The notes beneath the pieces are model-generated. The model did not search any database. It saw only the letters and a program-made list of their open reading frames with translations, and had not been told where the DNA came from. Below are positions 47,118 to 56,488 of a stretch of DNA of 64,000 nt, one piece after another. The stretch is from Falciphora oryzae (lineage: Eukaryota > Ascomycota > Sordariomycetes > Magnaporthales > Magnaporthaceae), in contig JNVV01000041.1 of assembly GCA_000733355.1 (NCBI GenBank), positions 334,458-398,457 of the forward strand, read 5' to 3'. The number at the start of each line of letters is the position of its first letter. Position 1 is the stretch's first letter. The translations under genes and the position numbers were made by a program.

Positions 47118-47701
47118 ATTTCCGACACAACAAATGCACTACTTCATCAAAACAAACGCGATCTGAACGAAAACAGTACCAATTCGTATACTTTTTTTTT
47201 TCGCCATAACGTCCGATTCCGACTTCCGAATGGCCGAGGCCATCCAATCTATCGAGTTAGGCCAATCCGTACGCAAGGCGGCCCGCGATTGGAACGTATC
47301 GCGCTCAACCCTCCAACGACGACTCCAAGGAGGCCGGACCATACGGCAGGCCAAAAAACCCGTTCAAAAACTCTCCAAAAAGCAGGAAAGCTTCGTTACT
47401 GACTGGATTTGTACGGAAGAGATAGCAGGGCGCGCTCCAACGCGAGAAATGGTGCGAGAGTTCGCGCAAATCATATTGTCTACCGGACCCGAAGCCGGCC
47501 GACTTGGGAAGCGCTGGATCAAAAGCTTTCTATCGCGCAACCCGACCCTTACAACCAAAGTAGGCCACGGCCTCGAGGCTGCCCGAGCAAAAAAGGTTAC
47601 CAAAGAGAATATCTAAGCGTTTTACAGCCGTTTCCAAAGTATGGTAAACGCCCGCAAAATTGTTAGGGCCAATATATGCAACATAAACGAAACGGGAGTT
47701 T

Positions 47702-47986
47702 TGTCACACGGAAGAACCTGTGGACTCACCTAATCGGCCCCACAGAAGGTCCGGGAACCGGTATAGGTGCCCAACGGCCCCGAGGCCCAAAGGCCGAAGG
47801 CCGAAAGGGCAGTGTGAATCATGTACTCAATACTTCGCACGGATCACAGGGTGGTTTATATAAACCCTGCCCTCTCCTATGTCCTCCATGAAAGATTCCT
47901 TCTTCCTCAAACATCTCTTGAGCCCATAGAAAGATTATCTGCAATATAGAGATCCTTCTCCAAGCCGTCTTTAACCCCTTGTTACA
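47702..47986 (+). mobile_element. Solo LTR, plus orientation
   Basis: This 285-bp LTR (TGTCAC...GTTACA) is flanked by a perfect 5-bp duplication AGTTT (47697-47701 and 47987-47991). It is an inverted relative of the 295-bp LTRs at 48637 and 55392, more diverged than they are from each other. It is therefore an independent insertion of the same family that recombined to a solo LTR. It lies inside the transposase frame right after its first catalytic motif. Confidence 0.9.
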
Positions 47987-48636
47987 AGTTTAAAAGGGGG
48001 AATCGCGGGCCGGGAAAATAATAGGGTCGATTTTTACAAAAGCTGCAAAGGTTAAAAAGTCGGAGTGCATAACGTAGGCCACGATATTTAAAGCTATCAC
48101 GGCCGCGGAAGCCCGTCTAACGCCCGTAATTATATTTACAGGTTCGTCACTTTAAAGCCAATGGTTTCTAAACTAAATCCAGGCTTGGAAGTACGACCAT
48201 TCGCCTACCAGCTGGTCCAATAACCAAATAGCTTTGCGTTAGCTATTAAAGGCCTATTTGCCAAAAACAGCCCCTCCGGACAACGCCTAGCGCCTCCTTA
48301 TTATCGACGAGCATACAACCCACGTAACGATCCCTTTTATATACCACGCCTTCAAAAACAACGTACAGATCGCTTATTTGCCGGCCCATTTAAATCACGT
48401 TACCCAGCCCCTCGACGTAGGCGTATTCAGCCCTCTCAAAACTGCCTACAAGCGTTTAACCCGTCCCTTTGCCTCTTTCGATACCTTTGCCCCTAAACAA
48501 AAAAAGCGCTTTCTCCAAGCCTACGCCACAGCTTCATCAAAAGCGATTAACGGCCGCAATATACGGGCAGGCTTCCGGAAGGCTGGGATCTGGCCTACCA
48601 AGCCCCGGGAGGCTTTGGATACCCAAAGGTTGGTAA

Positions 48637-48931
48637 TGTAACAAGGGGTCAAAGACGGCTTGGAGAAAGAATCTCTAGATTGCAGATAATCTTTCTATGG
48701 GCTCAAGAGATGCTTGAGGAGGAAGGAATCTTTCGTGAAGGACATAGGAGATGGCAGGGTTTATATAGACCCTTTGTGATCCGTGCGAAGTATCGAATAC
48801 ATGATTCACATTGCCTTCCGACCTTTACCGCTTGGCCTTAGGGCCGTTGACCGCCTATGCGGGTCTTCGACCCTTCGTAAGGCCGATTCGTGATGCCGAC
48901 TAGTTAGGTCCACGGGTTTTTTCGTGTGACA
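48637..48931 (-). repeat. 3' LTR
   Basis: Element-sense 3' LTR, 295 bp, differing from the 5' LTR by about eleven bases, all transitions, with no indels. The 11-nt word ATAATCTTTCT is retained at 48686-48696. Confidence 0.9.
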
Positions 48932-48947
48932 CTATCCTCCTTTTTTT
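48932..48947 (-). other. Polypurine tract
   Basis: The element strand reads AAAAAAAGGAGGATAG directly before the 3' LTR, the expected place of the plus-strand primer. Confidence 0.75.
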
Positions 48948-48949
48948 AG

Positions 48950-51900
48950 GGCGCGTTTTGAGACTTTCCGAGGCCCGCTTAAGGGATGCGGCCGTGCTTA
49001 TATCTAGTGGCACGCGGGGGTTTTTAGGTTTGTCGGAGTTAAGCCGATGAAAAGCAATAACGTGCTGCTTAAATCCGTCGGTATCGAAATGCTCCTAAGG
49101 TTCTTACGTCCAATCCTTTTTGCGTAGGTAATCCTTTTATTGGATAAAGTAACGAACTTTCCCGCTTGTGTTTATGGAATCCATAACTTTTTTTATAACG
49201 AAATCTTTTATAACTGAAGGGGCCTCCCGTAATACCTGGTTAGGGTCAGGTCGTGCTTAAATGCTAGAGCGGTAGGGTTTAATAAAGGATACGTGGAAAG
49301 CGTTATGGATTTTCCAAGTTTTAAATAGGGCTAATCGTACCGCCGTGGGAAAAATAACTTTAAGGATCCGGAAGGGCCTAAGTATTTTGGCATCGAGTTT
49401 TTTGGCGGGGCGACGGGTTTTTATGTGCCGGGCGTTTAATATAACGAATTGTTTTTTGGTAAGGACCGGTGAGGGGCTTTTTTTTTTATCGGCCCAATGT
49501 TTTATTCGTTTCCGGGCTTTTTTGAGGTGTTATTTGGCTTTTTCGTGCATTTGGGTTATTTAATGCCGGTAAAATTGGCTTGTTAGATTGCGTACTCGTT
49601 TTGGGAAAGGGGGATTATTGGAAGCTGGGTGGTACCCGTAGTTGGCGAAAAAGGGAGTAATGGAGGTATTTGCCAAGGATATATTATTATAAGCAAATTC
49701 CGCCGTAAGTAACAGTTTGACCTAATTAGTTATTTCGTAATTTACGAAAAACCTAAGGTAGGCTTCCAAATTTTGGTTAAGCTTTTCGGTTTATTTATCC
49801 GTTTGGAGATGGAAGGCAGTGCTTATTTTTGGCTTAATGCTTACCAAACGGAGGAAGTCTTTCTACAAGTGGCTTGTAAATTTGGAATCCTTATTAAAGA
49901 TAATATCTAGGGGCATACCGTGCAATCGCCAGTATTTTTTAGCGAAAATGCGGATAAGGTTATCCGATTTTTTACCTTCGATTTTGAAGGGGACGAAATG
50001 CGCTATTTTGGTAAAGGGGTTTACTATTACCCAGATTAAATCGCACCCATCGCTTAAAGGGAGGTCCGTGATGAAGTCCATGGCTACCGTTTTCCAGGGC
50101 TGGTAATGCAGCTCCATGGGTTGTAGGGGTCCAAAGGGGGCATGCCTTGGGGCCTTATTACGTTGGCATTTCAGGCATCCCCTTACGTATTCCCGGACTT
50201 TTACTTCGATATTAGGCTACCAAAAGTGCCGAGTAATTAACTCGAGGGTTTTATTTATACCCATATGTCCAGCGACTTTTGTATTATATTCGGATTCGAG
50301 GACTTCTTTTTGTAGGGCTTCCGTTAGTACCTATAGTTTTTCCTTATAATAAAAAAGGCTATCCTTAATTTTTTCACCCTTTTCGGGCTTTTAAAAGCGG
50401 CCCTGGTATTCGGAATCCGATATACCAGCTTGCTTAACTTTGTTAGTAAATTCCGTAGCCCATTTTAAAATTGGAATATTGCAAAGCCAGCTTGGGGATA
50501 GGAGGAAAAAAGGTGCTTTTTGCGGCAAAACTTTTTTTATGGGGTTATTTCCTTATCTTTCCAAGGCCGAAATTTTTGTTAGGAAATGTTTTTTTTGCAA
50601 GATCGTCGTAATCGGCTAATCTTTACTCCCTCCTTTTTTAAGCTTGTATTGGGGTAATTTCGATAGCACATCGGCCTTTTCATTTTGCTTTTCTGGCCGG
50701 TAGTTAATTATAAACTAATAACTAGCTAGCTGTTGTGCCTATTTAACTTGCTTTCGATTAAGGATTTTGGCCGTTAGGAAATATTCGAGGTTCCGGTAAT
50801 CCGTATAAACCTTTATCCGGTGCTTTGCCTTTTCGAGGTAATGCTTCCACCTAGCGAAACAATCGACGACCGCTAAAAGTTCTTTATTGTGGATTTTATA
50901 ATTGATTTCGGCGGGTGATATTTTGCGCGAATAAAAAGCAACGGGGTGTAGTTTGTTGGTTTTGGGGTCCCTTTGGGATAGCACCCTTTTAAGGGCAAAA
51001 TCCAAAGCGTTTATTTCGATTTGCGCCGGAAAAAACGGATCGAAATGCTGGAATATCGGAGGCGAAACGAAAGCGACTTTAAAAACTTCGAAGGCCTGGT
51101 CTATTTCGGGGGTCTATCGTTATTAGCTTTTAAATAGGGCGTTAACCGTCGTTATAAGCCTAACGATTTTGGAAAACCCTTTGATAAACCTCCTATAAAA
51201 ATTAGCGAAGCTAATAAAGGATTGGGAATTCTTAAGGCATTTAAAGGCTTCCTATTGCACGATGGCGTCCACTTTATCCTTGGATATTGCGATGCTATTG
51301 GGTCCTATTATATGACTAAGGAATTCGATTTCGTGCACCCCTTAAACGCATTTGCGAGGGGCCACGGCTAAATTATGCTTGGTAAGGCGGCGAAGCACCT
51401 CTTTTACCAAATCATCGTATTGTTCTTTAGTTTCGGCGTATATCAGGAGGTTATTTAAATATACAAAAAGCCCGGTATCGATAAAGTTTATAAAAATATG
51501 GTTTATTATGCTTTGGAAGGTGGCGGGGGCGTTGATAAGGCCTATAGGCATAACCGTAAATTCGAAAACTCCGTATTTGCAACGAAAAGCTGTAAGCTAT
51601 TCGTGGCCTTCTTTTATTCGAATTAGGTTAAACCCGGTTTTAAGGTCGATTTTCGTTATTTATTTGGCATTTCGAAATCGATCTTGGAGCTCCGTAATAA
51701 ACGGGATGGGGCACCGAATCGGGATCGTTTTGGCGTTAACGTCCCTATAGTCGACCACTACCCTTAAAGGATTAAAGGGGTTTTTCTTTTGTGCGAACAT
51801 AAGAGGCGAACTGTTGGCAGTTTTGCATGGCTTAATTTTGCCGGTTCGCATATGCTTTCCCAGCTAAGGCTTTAAAACGTCCAGCTCCCTTTAGCTCATT

Positions 51901-54900
51901 TGGTATAGGGGTTTATGGGTTAATTGAGCTCCTTCCTTTAGGTAAATTTCGTAGTCCCAGGGCTGATAATCGGGAAAGCGTGTAGCGGCCGCTTCCGTTA
52001 TAATAGGAAGGAATTCCCTAAACTCCTTTGGTACCGATTCGAGGCCGTTTAAATCTGCTTTGGCCACTTCCTTAGGGGAAGGAATACCATGCCCGTATTT
52101 AATGGCGGCAATAGTCGCAGGCTCGATTGTTTTTATATTTTCCCGAAGGCGTAAGCTTTTAGGTGGCCGTAAATCCGGCGGCTTTCAGGCCCGGGGCTTG
52201 TTGCACTTCCGGCACTTGTCCGAATCTATGCGGATATCCCGAAGGTCGCGATTTAATAAGCCTAACGGTAGGTGTTGCTTTTGCCATGCGAAAGGTAGGA
52301 TAACGTCGCAATTTGGATCCGTAGGACTAATTTCGAACGTTTCCGTGGAATAGTGCGTTTTGTGCCGGAGGGTAACGTCGACCATTAGTTGCTTTCCGGC
52401 CCTTGGTTCGACCGCTTCTAAAAAGGTAGTTATAATGCGGGGAATAGCTTTGTCGACCAAATGCCCTGGAAGCTGCTTGGCTATTTTGTTTGAAATAACC
52501 TTCGTATCGCTACCTCCGTCCAAAAGGACCCGAACAGGTATCTCCTTCGATCCTTTTGCCCGTATATACATACGGAAAATCGGCCTTGCGAGCTCTTTAT
52601 CCGTTAGGGGCCTTCGGGCAGCAGCGATGGTCGATAGTTATTAACAGTCATCGTCCGATTCCGAATCTGACAGCTCGAAGATTCGGGATTTGGTAAGGGC
52701 GTTTCCTTCCAGGGCTTTCGAAACGAGGCCGGCGATTTTGGCCTTTTTAGCCTGTGGCTGTTCCTTTTGTTCGTCCGTTGCAAGGCGTTTAGAAATGGAT
52801 TTGGCTCCGGCCGTTTTTGCAGGTGCAGAAGGAAGTTCCTTGCCGTTGGTGTCCTTTTTGGCGTAGCATTCCAACGTATAGTGCCCTTCTCTTCCGCAGC
52901 GCCAGCAGTCGGCCTTGGCCAACTTTCGTGCGTCGATATCGCGTTGTTCGACCCCCTCGAGTGCCAGTTTGGTCGTTATCCAAACGTTGTTTTTCTTGTT
53001 GGCGGCTTTATCGTTGGCCTTCTTTCCGGAATGGGAGCTTGAGGATGGATTTAGGTTCCTGTTTTTGGAGCCTTTGCTTTGACGACGGCCCGCGTTCGAG
53101 CGCTCCGGAGTCGAAGCGGGCTCGTCTTTTCCCTTTTCCTTATCCTTCGGGGTTAGCCCAGGGTCCTAAAGCATGACCTCGTGGATTTTGCCGGCTTCCT
53201 GGATTGCCGCAAGGAATTCTTCATCCGTATCCGGAACTCCTCCACAACGGGAATATACCAATTTGGTAATTTCCTTTGGAAAGGTGCGGGAAATATGCTC
53301 CCTGAACATGACGCCGGACCATTGAACCGCTTCGTTGAGGTCGAGGAGCTCAGTAAGGTACTGAACGGTATCTCCTTTATATTTAAGCTCCCGCATTTTT
53401 TTAGCGTTGCGGTAGTGTTCGGTGGCGTCCCGGAAGCGTTCTTGTAGGGCCGCCAAATAGGCCCGCCAGTTGTCTTCGAGCTGCGCGCTTCGAAAGGACC
53501 GAAGGCGTTGATGGTGCCAAACTTGTGCGTTTTCCGTAAGTAAGGACCCGACCCAGTTGATTTTAACTGTATCGTTAGGAAAGCTTTCGACGTAGGTCTC
53601 CATATAGGAGGTAACGCGAAGCCACCATGGCCTAAATTTAGCCAGGTCCTTGCCGTCGTAACTGGGTGGCTTGTTAAGCTGGATTGGGTTGATGACGGCC
53701 GTAGGGATCGGACCACGCGGGCGAGCAGTTCCTTGTTAAATGGCTTTAATAAGGTCCCGCAAATCGGTGTCTCTAGGGGCCCGTCCGTTATTTTCGGGGG
53801 CGTCGTTGTCCGAGGAGGAATCCGAGGGTTCCGAGGGTTCCGAGGGTTTTAAAGGAATAGCAATATGCCCGGGGGTATCGTTAAGTGGCCCCTAAGGAGG
53901 CCCCTGAGACGGCCCCTGAGGAAGTCCTTCGAGGCTTCCGGAGTGCTTGGGACCTGCCGTTGCGGCCCTGTACTGTTGTTAAGCAGCGAAAGCGGTAGCC
54001 CGAACTTGTTGCCGTCGGAGGTTATCGTCCGATAGGGGGTCGGCCTGTTGCGAGGATGCCGATTTCTTTATAGCCGATTGGGGTAACGGTTTTTCCGTAG
54101 AAGGAGCGGGTTCGTCCTTTGCTGGAGTGCTTTGGCGTGAACCTGGTGGAAGGGACGACCTTTGGAGGGCCGAAAGTACCGTAGCTGATCTAGGCCGCCT
54201 TCCTTGTGCCGCAAGTCGCCGGCTTTCCCGTACGGCGTCCCTAACGAGCTGATACGTTTGGGCCAATATACGCCGTTCGGCATTAGTAAAGGCTTCGGGC
54301 GATACGTGCTTTTTAGTTAGGAGATCCTGGATTTGGGCATCTTTATCGACGGCCCAGTTAGTAACTCCTTCCTTAAAAGTGGAAAGTTGGGCCTGTAGGT
54401 CCTGAAGGTATTGTTGCTGTGCCCGAATAACGTTCCGAAGCTGAACTAAGGCTTCCGAACGGGTTCGTTGTTCTCCGGCCAAAGTGGCGACCGTGGCCCA
54501 AACTTATTGTGCGAATGCCTGGCTTTCGCTAATAATTCGTTACCGGAATGCCTTTTGTTGGTCGGCGGAAGCGATTAGGCCTTTTTTATACAAGGAAACG
54601 ACGGTATTGTACGCGTGGGTGATGCGGTCGTAATAGGTCCTAATCTCGCGGACTTGTTCCCGATCGGCCAGGATTTCCCGGCTTACACTTCGGGATAGGG
54701 CCGAAATTGCTTCGTGCGTACTGATAAATTCCTGCTGGATTTCGGTCATCCAGCCCGGGGGATCCGGAAAGCGCCCTACGGACATGAGGCCTTATTGTTC
54801 GAGGGCCACGCTGAAAGGGGGTGCCGAATAAAGGATAAGTGCCCCTTCTGCGTCAAGCATCGGGGTATCCTGACGTTCTTTTGGCGTGGGTTGCCGAAAC

Positions 54901-55379
54901 GGGGCTTCCGGGGCCTTTCCGGCCGCTTTCGCCGACTGGATTGGCATAGCGTCAACGGGTTCTAGGGATTCCAGTGGTCCCAAAGGTGAGACAGAAACCG
55001 TCGATTCAGCCGCTTCCACGGAGGGCATGCCGAAGTCACTTGGTAGCGAGGGTGACGTTGTTGCAGACGAAATAAGGGGGTCCGGTTCCCTATATTCCTG
55101 GGCGGCGTAAAATCCCAAAGGTACAAGGGAGAATTTCCGGTTTCTTTTGGAATCCCGTGATTTCGCCAGGGCGATTGAGAGGGTGAAACGACCCTTTTGT
55201 ATATTTTTTTCGCTTTTACCCGTTCGAGAACACCGGTGACAGTTAAAATGTCTGTGGTGTGGCCCCAGGGTTTTATTCGCTAAAGAAGGCAACAGTTGGG
55301 GCTTGGGGGTGCCGACTGACAGGGCCTTTCCAGAGCTTAGGAGGAAAGATAGTGAGGCTTCCGTTAGGGGGCAAAGCAA
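48950..55379 (-). pseudogene. Single-frame Gag-Pol polyprotein of the gypsy element, inactivated by nonsense
   Basis: All recognisable domains lie in one frame: an N-terminal Pro/Ser segment, Gag (retrotransposon-gag domain at about 53,170-53,600), the CCHC knuckle CWRCGREGHYTLEC near 52,900, an aspartic-protease-like LLDGGSD near 52,535, RT (RVVVDYRDVNAKT, then MPIGLINAPATFQ), RNase H (DFALKRVLSQ) near 51,005 and integrase (VAMDFITDLP, FTKIAHFVPF) near 50,100. Gag and Pol are separated only by two adjacent stops at about 52,640, so the ancestor probably had one fused ORF. The RT catalytic pair at 51455-51450 reads YLNN instead of YLDD. Many TAA/TAG codons, but no frameshift, interrupt it over at least 5.2 kb. 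It is not functional. I did not trace the integrase C terminus. Confidence 0.85.
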
Positions 55380-55390
55380 AGAAAGATTAT
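55380..55390 (-). other. Putative self-priming primer-binding site
   Basis: One base inside the 5' LTR end, the element strand reads ATAATCTTTCT. This is an exact 11-nt complement of AGAAAGATTAT in the element's own LTR, about 70 nt downstream of the TATA box, where the RNA 5' end could lie. No TGG-type tRNA-complementary site is seen. This is the layout of Tf1-type self-primed elements. Confidence 0.5.
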
Positions 55391-55391
55391 T

Positions 55392-55686
55392 TGTAATAAG
55401 GGGTTAAAAACGGCTTGGAGAAAGAATCTCTAGATTGCAGATAATCTTTCTATGGGCTTAAGAGATGCTTGAGGAGGAAGGAATCTTTCGTGAAGGATAT
55501 AGGAGATGGCAGGGTTTATATAGACCCTTTGTGATCCGTGCGAAGTATCGAGTACATGATTCACACTGCCTTCCGACCTTCACCGCTTGGCCTTAGGGCC
55601 GTTGACCGCCTATGCGGGTCTTCGACCCTCCGTGAGGCCGACTCGTGATGCCGACTAGTTAGGTCCACGGGTTTTTTCGTGTGACA
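55392..55686 (-). repeat. 5' LTR
   Basis: Element-sense 5' LTR, 295 bp. It contains a TATA box (TATATAA, plus positions about 55516-55525) and, downstream of it, the 11-nt word AGAAAGATTAT (plus complement ATAATCTTTCT at 55441-55451), which is complementary to the primer site just outside the LTR. Confidence 0.9.
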
Positions 55687-56244
55687 GGTAAAGCCTTTCC
55701 GGGAGCCGGCCCGGCCCTCTACCCCTAAGCCTCACGTGCCCCCCAACGACAACGGCCAGGTCTGGTATACTCCAAAAAACGGTCAACAGCTTAAACAACA
55801 AGCTAAGCGCCTTAAGGAGAGGCTCGAGGAGTGCAAACGAGATTTCCGCACTTTTTTATAAAGGCTGCGAGGGCCTTGGACGAACAAAGCATCCAAACGG
55901 CCGCGTTAAAGGCGGAAAACGAGCGTTTAAAAGACGAAATGGCTTCCCTTAAGCCGACCCCTCGCCGTACAGTCAAAAGGACCGCCTAAGATGCTTTCTA
56001 TCAGATAAAGCGCATCAAAGAGGCCTAGGAGGCCGTCAGGCAGGCCCGCGGGCCGTTGGTACAGGCGCACAAAAAAAAAGTGCAAAAAATCAACTCCGCA
56101 TCGGCCCCCACAGTCCTGGAGGAATTGGATATGCATCAAGTATAGGCTCCCATTGATTTGTATATTTTTTTATTGTATTTGCATATTATGGCTTTATTTG
56201 TCCGTAGTCGTGGTCTCTTTGATTGTGTGCGCCTGTGTTGATTC

Positions 56245-56308
56245 GGGTGGCCCAAAGTAGGGGGTGGCCCAAAGTAGGGGGTGGCCCAAAGTGGGGTCAC
56301 CCACTCTA
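56245..56308 (-). repeat. Right terminal inverted repeat with three 17-bp subrepeats
   Basis: The 46-bp TIR (56263-56308) is part of a 17-bp tandem array (GGGTGGCCCAAAGTAGG) starting at 56245, 56262 and 56279. The left end has only two such units. TA at 56309-56310 is the target duplication. Confidence 0.9.
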
Positions 56309-56488
56309 TACCGCGTTATTTCCCTGCTCTTTACCGCACGTACTCTGCCAATACACATCTACTCCAACCACACCAGAACCAATTGACCTTGCATAGTAAC
56401 AAGCAATTCCTCCCAGCCAAAGCCCAAGTCAGAAAAGCATGACATCTCCCAAGAGGGCACGACCTCTAAAGCCATGTCCACACGAGTC

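Larger units (their letters stand above)
48637..55686 (-). mobile_element. Ty3/gypsy LTR retrotransposon (full length, dead)
   Basis: This 7,050-bp element is transcribed on the minus strand and bounded by two 295-bp LTRs with TG...CA ends and a perfect 5-bp target duplication GGTAA (48632-48636, 55687-55691). The order Gag, CCHC knuckle, protease, RT, RNase H, integrase is the Ty3/gypsy order. A polypurine tract abuts the 3' LTR and a primer-site sequence abuts the 5' LTR. It interrupts the transposase of the DNA transposon within a Val codon. All visible damage is substitution, mostly C/T or G/A. Confidence 0.95.
47230..56145 (+). pseudogene. Pogo-family transposase, interrupted and RIP-damaged
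   Basis: The first part (47230-47616) encodes an HTH_Psq-like helix-turn-helix (SVRKAARDWNVSRSTLQRRL) and a CENP-B-type DNA-binding segment (GRAPTREMVREF, then WIKSFLSRNP). A TAA follows at codon 129, and the frame runs on to the solo LTR. The third part (47992-48636) holds LLIIDEH and the end-of-core motif QPLDVGVFSPLK. The last part (55692-56145) is a Lys/Glu-rich tail. Pieces 1, 3 and 4 belong to one gene split by two insertions. The first catalytic Asp is Asn (NINETG at 47686-47688). Further TAA/TAG codons sit where Gln or Trp would be expected. It cannot encode an active transposase. Confidence 0.8.
47072..56308 (+). mobile_element. Fot1/pogo-like DNA transposon, host of nested insertions
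   Basis: Terminal inverted repeats of 46 bp (47072-47117 and 56263-56308, 45 of 46 matching) start TAGAGTGGGTGACCCC and are flanked by a TA on each side, the target duplication of Tc1/mariner-pogo elements. Subtracting the LTR element with one GGTAA (7,055 bp) and the solo LTR with one AGTTT (290 bp) leaves about 1,892 bp, the size of fungal Fot1-type elements. It contains one transposase reading frame, now broken. It sits between convergent genes, 66 bp after the SDR stop and 180 bp before the lipase stop. Confidence 0.9.

Noticed and set aside
54792..55379. Independent 195-codon gene
   Set aside because: It lies inside the LTR element, in the same frame as Gag, and is the N-terminal part of the polyprotein.
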